Part shown: piece by piece, positions 10,765-19,643 of the stretch
Layout of the letters: the number at the start of each line of letters is the position of its first letter
Position numbering within the stretch: position 1 is the stretch's first letter
Assembly (NCBI GenBank): GCA_030653385.1
Contig: JAURZM010000037.1
Location: 1-64,000 of the forward strand
DNA length: 64,000 bases
Reading direction: 5' to 3'
DNA from: Rubrivivax sp.
GTDB taxonomy: Bacteria > Pseudomonadota > Gammaproteobacteria > Burkholderiales > Burkholderiaceae_C
Program-made: the position numbers and the translations under genes
Notes under the pieces: model-generated
The model's database searches: none
Told to the model about the DNA's origin: nothing
What the model saw: only the letters and a program-made list of their open reading frames with translations

Positions 10765-11187
10765 TCAGAAAAGGCCGAACAGCTTGGCGCCCAGCGCCAC
10801 GGTCAGGATGCCACTGCCCACCAGCGTGACCACGGCCGACTGGCGGCCGAATTCCTTGGTCACGCTGTGTGTGGCGTCCATCCACAGGTGGCGCACGCCG
10901 GCAATGAAGTGGTGCAGGTAGGCCCAGATCAGAACCAGGGCCAGCAGCTTCACCAGCCAACCCGGCACGAAGCCGATGCCGGCCACGAAGGCGCTCTTGA
11001 AGACCTCGAAAGAGACTTCAGAGGTGACGCTGGTGTCGAACAGCCAGATGATCAGCGGCAGCAGGCCGAACATGATGGCACCGCTGGCACGGTGCAGGAT
11101 GGACACCACGCCGGCCAGCGGCAGCCGGTACTTCACGGCATCCACCAGCCGCATGGTGCCGGGTCTTGATCTTGTCATGTCGGTCAT
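10765..11187 (-). CDS. sdhC: Succinate dehydrogenase cytochrome b556 subunit SdhC
   Basis: A 140-residue, three-helix membrane protein. VVSILHRASGAIMF is the diagnostic SdhC quinone-site motif (Ser and Arg), and LHHFIAGVRHLWMD contains the haem-ligand His region. ATG at 11187 opens the first gene of the sdh operon. The 93-bp leader separating it from the regulator gene upstream on the same strand should hold the promoter or a processing site; no clear sigma-70 promoter could be fixed. Confidence 0.95.
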   Translation of the reverse strand: MTDMTRSRPGTMRLVDAVKYRLPLAGVVSILHRASGAIMFGLLPLIIWLFDTSVTSEVSFEVFKSAFVAGIGFVPGWLVKLLALVLIWAYLHHFIAGVRHLWMDATHSVTKEFGRQSAVVTLVGSGILTVALGAKLFGLF

Positions 11188-11280
11188 CTTGTTCTCTCGG
11201 AAACCACGTGAAACCGCTTGAGTTTATTGCAACGCAACAGGCTTACGCGGAACTGCTTAGGGCAGCTCAGACAGGGGTTT

Positions 11281-12069
11281 TCAGCTCAATTCATTGCGAT
11301 AGTGATGGGCCGCGGTGTCATACAAGCCACGCCGCAGCTCCACCGGCCGGTCGCCGTAAGTGAAGGACAGGCGCTCCACCGACAGCAGCGGGCTGCCCAC
11401 CGGCACCTGCAACAGCCCCGCTTCTTCAGCCGGCGCTGCCACGGCGCGCACCTTCTCGACGGCGCGGATCATGTGCACGGAAAACTCGGCCTCGAACAAG
11501 CGGTACATCGGGCCGCGCCAGGCCTGGAGGCGTTCGGCCGTGAGGCCCTTGAACGGTGTGCCCGGCAGCCAGAGGTCGTCCAGCACCACCGGGCGAAGAG
11601 CCCTGCCTTCAGCGGCCAACAACAAGCGACGAACCTGCACCGCAGCTTCACCGGCCTTCAGACCCAGGAGCCGCGCCACCTCGGCGGGCGCGCGCATGCG
11701 GCGGCATTCCAGCAGGTGACGCTGCAAGGGCGCGGCGCTGCCGTCGTCAGGCATCAGGCGCAGGAAGCGGTACTGCGTGGACTGCTCGGCGTGGGTGGCC
11801 ACGAAGGTGCCCTTGCCCTGGCGGCGCACGAGCATGTTCTCGGTGGCCATTTCGTCGATGGCCTTGCGCACCGTGCCCTGGCTGACGCGGAAGCGCGCGG
11901 CCAGCTCGATCTCGCTGGGGATGGACTGACCCGGCAGCCATTCGCCCGCCTGCAGGCCCTGCACCAGCAGTGCCTTGATCTGCTGGTACAGCGGGCTGAA
12001 CGACGGGGTGGATGCGGTGGCCGCACTGCCGGAAGCGGCGGCCGCAGCGCCACGGTCTGAATCGGGCAT
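11281..12069 (-). CDS. GntR family (HutC/UTRA) regulator next to sdh and mdh
   Basis: A 262-residue regulator. Residues about 25-95 form the GntR winged helix (PLYQQIKALLVQGLQAGEWL, then FRVSQGTVRKAIDEMATENM and RRQGKGTFVA). The C-terminal half is a UTRA effector domain (PVVLDDLWLPG, GLYDTAAHHYRNEL). It lies between sdhC, on the same strand, and divergent mdh, an arrangement that suggests control of TCA genes; regulators in this position have been called SdhR. ATG at 12069 is used; ATG at 12096 in the same frame is an alternative that would overlap the CTTATG repeats. Confidence 0.87.
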   Translation of the reverse strand: MPDSDRGAAAAASGSAATASTPSFSPLYQQIKALLVQGLQAGEWLPGQSIPSEIELAARFRVSQGTVRKAIDEMATENMLVRRQGKGTFVATHAEQSTQYRFLRLMPDDGSAAPLQRHLLECRRMRAPAEVARLLGLKAGEAAVQVRRLLLAAEGRALRPVVLDDLWLPGTPFKGLTAERLQAWRGPMYRLFEAEFSVHMIRAVEKVRAVAAPAEEAGLLQVPVGSPLLSVERLSFTYGDRPVELRRGLYDTAAHHYRNELS

Positions 12070-12090
12070 GTCCCGATTGTCCAACAACTC

Positions 12091-12110
12091 TTGCATAAGA
12101 CATAAGAGAC
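12091..12110. promoter_or_regulatory. CTTATG direct repeat in the gntR-mdh intergenic region
   Basis: Read on the minus strand this is TCTTATGTCTTATGCAA: two copies of TCTTATG spaced 7 bp apart, in a divergent promoter region. It is the only AT-richer island there and overlaps the alternative regulator start. It is a reasonable operator for the adjacent GntR protein, but its status is inference from position and repetition. Confidence 0.4.
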
Positions 12111-12195
12111 CAGTCAGGGACCGGTGACTAGAATCACGGGCTTCGCCCCCGAACCTGCACCAACCCGCTTCGTCAAAGCGCCTGAGGAGATCTCC

Positions 12196-13182
12196 ATGAC
12201 CAAAAAGCCCGTGCGCGTGGCTGTCACCGGCGCTGCCGGCCAGATCGGTTACGCCCTGCTGTTCCGCATTGCCAGCGGCGAAATGCTGGGCAAGGACCAG
12301 CCCGTCATCCTGCAGCTGCTCGAAGTGCCGGTCGAAGGCCCGCAGAAGGCGCTGAAGGGCGTGATGATGGAACTGGAAGACTGCGCCTTCCCGCTGCTGG
12401 CCGGCATGGAAGCGCACGGCGACCCGATGACCGCCTTCAAGGACACCGACTACGCGCTGCTGGTGGGCAGCATGCCGCGCAAGGCGGGCATGGAACGCGC
12501 CGAGCTGCTCAGCATCAACGGCAAGATCTTCATCGGCCAGGGCCAGGCCCTGGACAAGGTCGCCAGCCGCGACGTGAAGGTGCTGGTGGTGGGCAACCCG
12601 GCCAACACCAACGCCTGGATCGCGATGAAGAGTGCACCCAGCCTGAAGCGCGAGAACTTCACGGCCATGCTGCGGCTCGACCACAACCGTGCGCTGAGCC
12701 AGCTCGCCGCCAAGACCGGCAAGCCGGTGGCTGCCATCAAGAACCTGGCCGTGTGGGGCAACCACAGCCCCACCATGTACGCCGACTACCGCTTTGCCAC
12801 CATCGATGGCGCTGGCGTGAAGGACATGATCAACGATCACGTCTGGAACAAGGACACCTTCCTGCCCACCGTGGGCAAACGTGGTGCGGCCATCATCGAA
12901 GCCCGCGGCCTGTCATCGGCCGCCAGCGCGGCCAACGCGGCCATCGACCACATGCGCGACTGGGCCCTGGGCACCAACGGTGCTTGGGTCACGATGGGCG
13001 TGCCCAGCAACGGCGAGTACGGCATCCCGAAGGACGTGATGTTCGGCTACCCGGTGACCTGCGAAGGTGGTCAGTACTCGATCGTGAAAGACCTGCCGAT
13101 CGATGAATTCAGCCAGGGCTGCATCGACAAGACGCTGGCCGAACTGACGGGCGAGCAGGACGGCGTCAAGCACCTGTTGTGA
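12196..13182 (+). CDS. mdh: Malate dehydrogenase (NAD)
   Basis: The 328-residue product belongs to the cytosolic-type malate dehydrogenases common in betaproteobacteria. [14 protein letters not shown] is the NAD-binding loop, [15 protein letters not shown] the substrate Arg loop, [12 protein letters not shown] the conserved Asn, and [12 protein letters not shown] the catalytic His. ATG at 12196 has a GAGGAGA ribosome-binding site just upstream (12184-12190), which rules out the longer frame beginning at 12124. It overlaps the following lyase gene by GTGA, so the two are translationally coupled. Confidence 0.97.
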   Translation: MTKKPVRVAVTGAAGQIGYALLFRIASGEMLGKDQPVILQLLEVPVEGPQKALKGVMMELEDCAFPLLAGMEAHGDPMTAFKDTDYALLVGSMPRKAGMERAELLSINGKIFIGQGQALDKVASRDVKVLVVGNPANTNAWIAMKSAPSLKRENFTAMLRLDHNRALSQLAAKTGKPVAAIKNLAVWGNHSPTMYADYRFATIDGAGVKDMINDHVWNKDTFLPTVGKRGAAIIEARGLSSAASAANAAIDHMRDWALGTNGAWVTMGVPSNGEYGIPKDVMFGYPVTCEGGQYSIVKDLPIDEFSQGCIDKTLAELTGEQDGVKHLL

Positions 13183-14195
13183 ACCCGACGCTGCCGCGCG
13201 AGGCTCTCTTCGAAGCCGGTGAGCTCGCGCTGGCGCTGCCGGTCTGCGACCACTACAGCGGCGTCGAAGCGCGCATGAAAAAGAGCCTGGACCTGCAGGC
13301 CGAAATGGCCGGCCCCGGCGGCCCGCTCTTCGACGTCACGCTGGACAACGAAGACGGCGCACCGGTGGGCGGCGAACTCGAACACGCCCACCTCATCGCC
13401 GAGTTGCTGGGCTCGGCCGCCAACCGGCACGGCCGGGTCGGTGTGCGCCTGCTGGCGGTCGACCACCCACGTTTTGCCGACGTGGCCGCCACCGTGCTGC
13501 AGGCGGCCAAAACACCGGCCTACCTGATGATTCCCAAACCCCGTGGCCTGGCCGACCTGCAGCAGGCCGTGGCGCGGGTGGACGCGGCCGGCGGCGCCGC
13601 TGTGCCGTTGCACGCGCTGATTGAAACGCACGGAGCGCTGCGCGAGGTGGATGCGCTGGCGGCCCACCCGCGCATCGAGTCGCTGTCCTTCGGTTTGATG
13701 GACTTCGTGTCGGCCCACCGCGGCGCCATTCCACAAAGTGCGATGGGGGGCGCGGGGCAGTTCGACCACCCGCTGGTCGTGCGCGCCAAGCTGGAGATTG
13801 CCGCCGCCTGCCACGCCTGGGCCAAAACACCGTCGCACTGCGTCTTCACCGAATTCAAGGACACGCAGGCGCTGCAGGCGGCGGCGCAGATGGCCTGCCA
13901 GTTGCTGGGCTACACACGCATGTGGAGCATCCACCCCTCGCAGATCCGCCCCATCGTCGAGGCCTTTTCGCCCACCGTGGCCGAACTGGACCAGGCCCTC
14001 GAGATCATCACCGCCGCGCAGGCCGCGCAGTGGGCACCCATTCGCCACGCCGACACGCTGCACGACCGCGCCAGCTACCGCTACTTCTGGCATGTCATCG
14101 AAAGGGCGCACCGCAGTGCACTCGGCGCGGGCATACCGGCGGATCTGCAAAGCGCCTGGTTTGGCACCGCCTCCGCGGGGCCGGCGCCGACATAG
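13179..14195 (+). CDS. HpcH/HpaI aldolase family CitE-like CoA-ester lyase
   Basis: A 338-residue TIM-barrel protein of the CitE/malyl-CoA lyase family. Mg- and CoA-ester-binding features seen include [24 protein letters not shown] and [14 protein letters not shown], with [18 protein letters not shown] as the late conserved block. The start is GTG at 13179, overlapping the mdh stop as GTGA. Family members cleave or form malyl-CoA, methylmalyl-CoA, citramalyl-CoA or related esters. Coupling to malate dehydrogenase suggests a malate- or malyl-CoA-linked reaction, but the substrate is not determined by the sequence. Confidence 0.85.
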   Translation: MNPTLPREALFEAGELALALPVCDHYSGVEARMKKSLDLQAEMAGPGGPLFDVTLDNEDGAPVGGELEHAHLIAELLGSAANRHGRVGVRLLAVDHPRFADVAATVLQAAKTPAYLMIPKPRGLADLQQAVARVDAAGGAAVPLHALIETHGALREVDALAAHPRIESLSFGLMDFVSAHRGAIPQSAMGGAGQFDHPLVVRAKLEIAAACHAWAKTPSHCVFTEFKDTQALQAAAQMACQLLGYTRMWSIHPSQIRPIVEAFSPTVAELDQALEIITAAQAAQWAPIRHADTLHDRASYRYFWHVIERAHRSALGAGIPADLQSAWFGTASAGPAPT

Positions 14196-14199
14196 CCCT

Positions 14200-14239
14200 G
14201 ACAAACGCCTGACAAACCCCTGACCTAGGCCTGACACGG
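14200..14239. promoter_or_regulatory. Four phased TGAC(A/C) direct repeats
   Basis: TGACA, TGACA, TGACC and TGACA begin at 14200, 14211, 14221 and 14232, each preceded by C or CC, so the period is 11, 10 and 11 bp. This is one helical turn, the arrangement bound by OmpR/PhoB-type response regulators. Read on the minus strand the unit is TGTCA, the core of the PhoB half-site. The array lies 128 bp before the small membrane protein gene and about 400 bp before the periplasmic phosphodiesterase gene. Confidence 0.5.
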
Positions 14240-14366
14240 TACCGATGCCCCAGAGGGTCGGGGGTGTATTCCGGGCAATTTGCCCGTGCGCAGCACAAAC
14301 GGGCTCCAGTGGCGACACTGTGCGTCGACAACACGCCTTCCCCTTCTGCATTCCCGGAGCCTTTGC

Positions 14367-14528
14367 ATGACCCCCATCGTTCTCGCCCTCGTGCCCCTGC
14401 TGTTTGCCACCGGTTTCCTGACCTGGACCATGATGATGGGCGCCCGCGAACAGGCCCGCTCTGACGAGTGGGCTGCCAACTGGGTGAAAGACAACGAAGC
14501 CAAACAGGCCCAAGCCGCCCAGCACTGA
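14367..14528 (+). CDS. Small single-pass membrane protein (53 aa), unknown function
   Basis: A 53-residue protein: MTPIVLALVPLLFATGFLTW forms one transmembrane segment, then TMMMGAREQARSDEWAANWV and a short polar tail rich in Ala, Lys and Gln. I do not recognise a family. Coding is supported by a CGGAGC ribosome-binding-like sequence upstream, a compact frame, and an intrinsic terminator 23 bp after the stop that makes it a discrete transcription unit. The phased repeats upstream may control it. Whether it is translated needs experimental confirmation. Confidence 0.6.
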   Translation: MTPIVLALVPLLFATGFLTWTMMMGAREQARSDEWAANWVKDNEAKQAQAAQH

Positions 14529-14550
14529 TCCGGCAGGTCCTGCACACACC

Positions 14551-14577
14551 GGCCCGCTGCCTGCAGCGGGCCTTTTT
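14551..14577 (+). terminator. Rho-independent terminator after the small membrane protein gene
   Basis: GGCCCGCTGC and GCAGCGGGCC form a near-perfect stem with a two-base loop, followed directly by TTTTT. It ends the 53-residue protein transcript before cpdB. Confidence 0.85.
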
Positions 14578-14635
14578 GTTGGGGCCCTTGCACAAAGTTG
14601 GTAGGCTGCGCACTTCTGCACCCCGTCTAAGCCCC

Positions 14636-16564
14636 ATGACCCGATTCCCCGCCGTGATGGCCGGCCTTGCAGTCGCAGCCCTGGGCCTGCTGCTGGTGCC
14701 TGCGCAGGCCCAACAGCTCAAGCTGCGCATCCTGGGCACGACCGACGTGCACATGCACCTGCTGGCCTACGACTACTACCAGGACAAGGCGGTCGACGAA
14801 TACGGCCTGGCGCGCACTGCCACGCTGATCAAGGCCGCCCGCGCCGAGGCGCCCAACAACCTGCTCTTCGACACCGGCGACCTGCTGCAGGGCAACCCGC
14901 TGGGCGACTTCATCGCCCGCGTCAAGCCGCTGCAGCCGGGCCAGGTGCACCCGGCTTTCAAAGTGATGAACGTGCTGCGCTACGACGCCGCCAACGTGGG
15001 CAACCACGAGTTCAACTACGGCCTGCCTTTTCTGCGCCAGTCGCTCGCCACCGCCGCCTTTCCCTATGTCAGCGCCAACGTCATCAACGACGAGGGGCCG
15101 AACAAAGGCCAGCCGGCCTTTGCGCCCTATGTGATCCTGGACCGCCGGTTCAGCGACGACAACGGTCGCACGCACGACATCAAAGTTGGTGTCATCGGCT
15201 TCGTGCCGCCGCAGATCATGCAGTGGGACCGCCTGAACCTGGCCGGCCGCGTGGCCGCGCGCGACATCCCCGAAACCGCGCGAACCTTGATTCCGAAAAT
15301 GAAGGCCGAAGGTGCCGACGTGGTGGTCGTCGTCGCGCACTCGGGCTTCGAGTTCGGCACCACCGTCTTTTTTGCCGAGAACACCGTCGCGCGCCTGGCC
15401 GAGGTGCCCGGTGTCGACGCCATCGTTTTCGGTCATTCCCACGGCCAGTTCCCGGGCACCTTCTTCACCCGCCACCCCAAGGTGAACCTGGAGCGCGGCA
15501 CGATCAACGGCGTGCCCGCGGTGATGGCCGGTTCCTGGGGCAGCCACCTGGGTGTCATCGACCTTGTGCTGGACAAGGCCGGCGGCAGCTGGAAGGCCAC
15601 CGACGTGCGCGCTGCGCTGCGCCCGGTCTACGACCGTGCCACGCGCAAGGCGCTGGTCGAGCCCGACCCGGCGGTGGCCGAGCTGGTGAAAGCCGAACAC
15701 GAAGGCACGCTGGCCTATGTGCGCGCTGAAGTGGCGCAGACCGCGACCCCCATTCAGAGCTACTTCGCGCAGGTCGCCGACGACCCATCGGTTCAGCTGG
15801 TGTCACTGGCGCAGCTGGCCTACGGGAAAAAGGCGCTGGCGGCCACCGAACATGCGTCGCTGCCGCTGCTGTCGGCCGCCGCGCCCTTCAAGACCGGCGG
15901 CCGGGGCGGTGCCGGCAACTACACGCACATTCCCGCCGGGCCGGTGGCGGTGCGCAACGTGGCCGACCTCTACATCTACCCCAACACCGTGCACATCGTG
16001 CGCCTGAACGGCGCACAGGTTCGGCAGTGGCTGGAGATGTCCGCCGGTGCCTTCAACCGCATCGATCCGAACGGTGCACCCGAGCAGAACCTGATCAACG
16101 AAGCTTTCCCCAGCTACAACTTCGACACGCTGGACGGTGTGACTTACCAGATCGACGTCACACAGCCTGCGCGTTATGACCGCCAGGGCAAGCTGGTCGC
16201 CGCCGATGCGCAGCGCATCAAGGACCTGCGCTACCAGGGTCAAGCCATCGACGACAAGGCCTGGTTCGGTGTTGTCACCAACAACTACCGTGCTTCGGGC
16301 GGCGGGGGCTTTCCGGGGCTGGACGGCAGCAACATCATCCTGAGCGCGCCCGACGAAAACCGCGAAGCGCTGCTGCAGTACCTGCAAGCCACAAAACGCA
16401 TCGAACCGCAGGCCGACGGCAACTGGCGCCTGCTGCCGGTGCCGGGTGTCAAACTGCGCTTCACGTCGGCCAGCGCGGCCGTCGTGCACCTGGCGCGTTA
16501 CCCGGCCATCCGCCACGTGCAGGACAAAGGCGACGGCACCGCGCTGTTCGAAGTGACACCGTGA
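14636..16564 (+). CDS. cpdB: 2',3'-cyclic-nucleotide 2'-phosphodiesterase/3'-nucleotidase, periplasmic
   Basis: The 642-residue product is close to the usual CpdB length. A signal peptide ends near VPAQA. The metallophosphatase domain has all metal motifs: GTTDVHMH (Asp37, His39), FDTGDLLQGNP (Asp82), VGNHEFNYG (Asn123-His124), VVVVAHSG and VFGHSHGQFPG. The C-terminal 5'-nucleotidase domain carries NNYRASGGGGFPG. The enzyme degrades 2',3'-cyclic nucleotides and 3'-nucleotides in the periplasm to recover nucleoside and phosphate. ATG at 14636 directly precedes the signal peptide. Its stop overlaps the next gene as GTGA. Confidence 0.95.
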   Translation: MTRFPAVMAGLAVAALGLLLVPAQAQQLKLRILGTTDVHMHLLAYDYYQDKAVDEYGLARTATLIKAARAEAPNNLLFDTGDLLQGNPLGDFIARVKPLQPGQVHPAFKVMNVLRYDAANVGNHEFNYGLPFLRQSLATAAFPYVSANVINDEGPNKGQPAFAPYVILDRRFSDDNGRTHDIKVGVIGFVPPQIMQWDRLNLAGRVAARDIPETARTLIPKMKAEGADVVVVVAHSGFEFGTTVFFAENTVARLAEVPGVDAIVFGHSHGQFPGTFFTRHPKVNLERGTINGVPAVMAGSWGSHLGVIDLVLDKAGGSWKATDVRAALRPVYDRATRKALVEPDPAVAELVKAEHEGTLAYVRAEVAQTATPIQSYFAQVADDPSVQLVSLAQLAYGKKALAATEHASLPLLSAAAPFKTGGRGGAGNYTHIPAGPVAVRNVADLYIYPNTVHIVRLNGAQVRQWLEMSAGAFNRIDPNGAPEQNLINEAFPSYNFDTLDGVTYQIDVTQPARYDRQGKLVAADAQRIKDLRYQGQAIDDKAWFGVVTNNYRASGGGGFPGLDGSNIILSAPDENREALLQYLQATKRIEPQADGNWRLLPVPGVKLRFTSASAAVVHLARYPAIRHVQDKGDGTALFEVTP

Positions 16565-18933
16565 ACTTCAGCCGCGGGCACGGCCCGTCGCCGCGCCGCC
16601 GTGTGCGTGGCTTCGTTGTCACGGGCACGCTCTTGATCGCGCTGGCGGTGACCGGCGCGGTGGCGCTGCTGGCCGCCTTGGCGCTGGTCGTGGCCGGTGC
16701 CTGGTACTGGAACGACCTGCCACCGCTGGACAAGGCCACCGACTACCGGCCGCGCCAGCACCTGCAGGTGCTGACCGCCGACGGCAAAGAGATCGCGCAG
16801 TTCGGCACCGAGCGGCGCATCTTCGTGCCCATCGAGCAGATACCGGTGCAATTGAAGCAGGCCGTGATCGCGGTCGAGGACACCGGCTTCTACGAACACA
16901 ACGGCATCAGCTGGCGCGGCGTGGCACGCGCCGCGTGGTCCAACGCCACGGGCGGCGTCGGCGGGGGTGCCAGCACCATCACGCAGCAGGTCTCGCGCAC
17001 CTTCTTCCTGAGCACGCGCCGCACGGTCGAACGCAAGATCAAGGAAGCGTTGATCGCCTGGCGGCTGGAAGATGAGCTCACGAAGGACGAGATCCTGGAG
17101 CTCTACCTGAACCAGATCTATCTGGGTCAACGGGCCTACGGCTACGGCGCGGCGGCACAGGTCTACTTCGGCAAGCCGCTGGCGCAGCTGAACCTGGCCG
17201 AGATCAGCATGCTGGCCGGCCTGCAGCAGAACCCCATTCACGCCAACCCGGTGGTCAACGAAGGGGCGGCCACACGCCGCCAGCACTGGGTGCTGGCCCG
17301 CATGAAGCGCACCGGCGCCATCACCGCCGACCAGCACGACGAAGCTGTCATGACGCGGCTCAGCTACCGCAGCCCGCGCTTCGTGGACGTGCATGCACAA
17401 CACGTGGCCGAGATGGCGCGCCGCGCGGTCGTCGACCTGCTCGGCGAAAAGGCCTACACCGAAGGTGTGCGGGTGGTGACCTCGCTGCGCAGCGACGACC
17501 AGCGTGCGGCCCACAGCGCGCTGCGCCGCGCGGCGATGGCACACGAACGCAAACAGCGCTGGCGTGGCCCCGAAGACCAGGAAACCCTGCCCGACCACCC
17601 GGCCCAGGCCGACCGCGCGGCGGCGCTGGCCCTGAAGGACGGACGCGACGACGAAGACCTGCGCCTGGCCATCGTGCTGCAGGCCAGCCCGCAGGAAGTG
17701 ACGGCCAAGCTGGCCAGCGGCGAAACCGTGACGGTCAGCGGCACGGCCTTGCGCTGGGTGCAGGCGGCGCTGAAACCTGGCGCCCGCGACACCATCGCCA
17801 TCCGGCGCGGCTCGGTGCTGCGACTGGTTCTGACGCCGCCCACCGGCAAGGGCAGGCAAGCGCAGTGGACCATCGCACAGTGGCCCCAGGCCAATGGCGC
17901 CTATGTCGCGCTGGACCCGGCCACGGGCCGCGTGCGGGCGATGGTGGGTGGCTTTTCCTTCGGTCGCCAGCAGTTCAACCGTGCCACGTCGGCCGCGCGC
18001 CAACCGGGTTCGGCCTTCAAGCCGTTTTTGTATTCGGCCGCACTGGAACACGGCTTGATGCCCGAGACGCTGGTCAACGACGCACCGCTCACGTCCTACG
18101 ACGGGGGTTCGTCGAGCTGGAACCCGCAGAACAGCGACGGCAAGTTCGACGGCCCGATCACGGTGCGTGAGGGCCTGGTGCGGTCGAAGAACCTGGTCAG
18201 CGTGCGCCTGCTGCAGCAACTGGGCCTGCCGGCCGCACGCGACTGGATCGAACGTTTTGGCTTCGACATGAAACAGCACCCGCAGGACCTGACGCTGGCG
18301 CTGGGCAGTGGCAGCAGCACACCGCTGCAGATGGCGCTGGCCTATGCCGTGCTGGCCAACGGCGGCCACCGTGTGGCGCCGGTGCTGATCGAACGCATCC
18401 TGGGGCCGCAGGGCCAGGTGCTGTTCGAAGCACCGCCGCCCGAGGTGTTGAGCGAAGACAACCGCGTCGTGCCGGCGCGCAACGTCTTCATGGTCAACAC
18501 CTTGCTGCGTGACGTGACCGCACGGGGCACCGCCGCGCAGGCCCAGGCCCAACTGAAGCGTCCCGATCTGCAGGGCAAGACCGGCACCACCAACGACGCC
18601 GTCGACGCCTGGTTTGCCGGCTGGGCACCGGGTGTGGTGGGTGTGGCCTGGATGGGCTTCGACGAACCGCGCAGCCTGGGCGCCGGTGAAAGTGGCGGCG
18701 GACTGGCGCTGCCGATCTGGATCGACAGCATGTCGCGCGCCTTGAATGGGGTGCCGGTGCAGGCGCTGGTGGCGCCCGATGGGGTGGTGCAGGCTGGTGG
18801 CAGCGACTGGCGCTACCTGGAGTGGGCCGAAGGCGGTTTTGTGCCGCAGGTGGGTGTGCCTGAACCATCGCTCAGCGATCCCACCTGGCCCGGCGCGGTG
18901 CCCGAGGCTGCGGGCTCGGCGCCCGGCCGCTGA
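16561..18933 (+). CDS. Penicillin-binding protein 1A-type bifunctional peptidoglycan synthase
   Basis: The 790-residue class A PBP begins with GTG at 16561, overlapping the cpdB stop. One N-terminal transmembrane helix (about 20-48) is followed by the GT51 glycosyltransferase (Glu106 in AVEDTGFYEHNG, then GASTITQQVSR and ELYLNQIYLGQRAYG), an OB-like linker, and the transpeptidase: SxxK at Ser484-Lys487, SxN at Ser542-Asn544 and KTG at 673-675. It polymerises and cross-links peptidoglycan. Genomes usually also encode an ortholog beside pilMNOPQ, so this may be a second copy; the coupling to a phosphodiesterase gene is unusual. Confidence 0.94.
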   Translation: MNFSRGHGPSPRRRVRGFVVTGTLLIALAVTGAVALLAALALVVAGAWYWNDLPPLDKATDYRPRQHLQVLTADGKEIAQFGTERRIFVPIEQIPVQLKQAVIAVEDTGFYEHNGISWRGVARAAWSNATGGVGGGASTITQQVSRTFFLSTRRTVERKIKEALIAWRLEDELTKDEILELYLNQIYLGQRAYGYGAAAQVYFGKPLAQLNLAEISMLAGLQQNPIHANPVVNEGAATRRQHWVLARMKRTGAITADQHDEAVMTRLSYRSPRFVDVHAQHVAEMARRAVVDLLGEKAYTEGVRVVTSLRSDDQRAAHSALRRAAMAHERKQRWRGPEDQETLPDHPAQADRAAALALKDGRDDEDLRLAIVLQASPQEVTAKLASGETVTVSGTALRWVQAALKPGARDTIAIRRGSVLRLVLTPPTGKGRQAQWTIAQWPQANGAYVALDPATGRVRAMVGGFSFGRQQFNRATSAARQPGSAFKPFLYSAALEHGLMPETLVNDAPLTSYDGGSSSWNPQNSDGKFDGPITVREGLVRSKNLVSVRLLQQLGLPAARDWIERFGFDMKQHPQDLTLALGSGSSTPLQMALAYAVLANGGHRVAPVLIERILGPQGQVLFEAPPPEVLSEDNRVVPARNVFMVNTLLRDVTARGTAAQAQAQLKRPDLQGKTGTTNDAVDAWFAGWAPGVVGVAWMGFDEPRSLGAGESGGGLALPIWIDSMSRALNGVPVQALVAPDGVVQAGGSDWRYLEWAEGGFVPQVGVPEPSLSDPTWPGAVPEAAGSAPGR

Positions 18934-18971
18934 AGCCCGCCGACGAACCCTTCAGTCGCAAGCGCGACCGG

Positions 18972-19643
18972 TCAGCGCTTCACCTGCTGCGCGCAGAACA
19001 GCGCCAGCGCCTGCAAGACCCGCTGAGTGGCCTGGTGCGCAGCCTGCACCCCGCCGTCGGGGCTCTCGCTGTTGGCGACCACGGTTTCATCAAACTCGCG
19101 CCAGGCCACGGCTTGACGCGTGGCGGTGTCCAGCAGCACCGCCCGCAAGGTCAGGCGCACCCGGCTGGGCTGGCTGGTGAAGTCCTGTTGCAGGCGGATC
19201 AGCTCGGTTTCGAGCCGCAACCCACCCATCGCCCCGCTGGGCGCCAGCAGCACCACCCGAAAGGCCCCGCTGTCCTGCAGCGCGCGCACCATCAGCGGCG
19301 CCAGCATCTGCGCCGGTGTGTCGACCCATTCGTTGTGCGCAAAGGCGCGCAGTTGCTGCGGCTGCTGCAGATAGACCATGCGTGTGCTGTCGTGGCCCGG
19401 CGCGGCACGTGGCACGGCCACCACCAGCACGGGCGCTGCCGTTGCCGTTGTCGCTGACGGTGTTGCTCTGGCCTGGATCGCGCTGGCATCGACCACCGAG
19501 GCCGACGCGTCGAGCGTATGGCGCGTGGGAGCCGCTGGCGGTTTGGGCAGCAGCGAGCCGCAGGCGCTCAAGCAGAAGATGGGCAGCAACAGGGCCAGGC
19601 GCCAAGCGCTGAAGGGATGGGGCAGAACAGCCGTCGGTTTCAT
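18972..19643 (-). CDS. ABC-transport auxiliary lipoprotein of the MCE system (PqiC/ABC_trans_aux type)
   Basis: A 223-residue lipoprotein: the signal peptide ends in lipobox LSAC (Cys28). The mature part has the family's pattern of VLVVAVPRAAPGHDSTRMVY, an FAHNEWVDTPAQMLAPLMVR block, and LRLETELIRLQQDF. Such proteins sit in the outer membrane and receive or anchor the MCE conduit. The start overlaps the MCE gene stop (ATGA), making it the last gene of the permease-ATPase-MCE-lipoprotein operon. Confidence 0.87.
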   Translation of the reverse strand: MKPTAVLPHPFSAWRLALLLPIFCLSACGSLLPKPPAAPTRHTLDASASVVDASAIQARATPSATTATAAPVLVVAVPRAAPGHDSTRMVYLQQPQQLRAFAHNEWVDTPAQMLAPLMVRALQDSGAFRVVLLAPSGAMGGLRLETELIRLQQDFTSQPSRVRLTLRAVLLDTATRQAVAWREFDETVVANSESPDGGVQAAHQATQRVLQALALFCAQQVKR

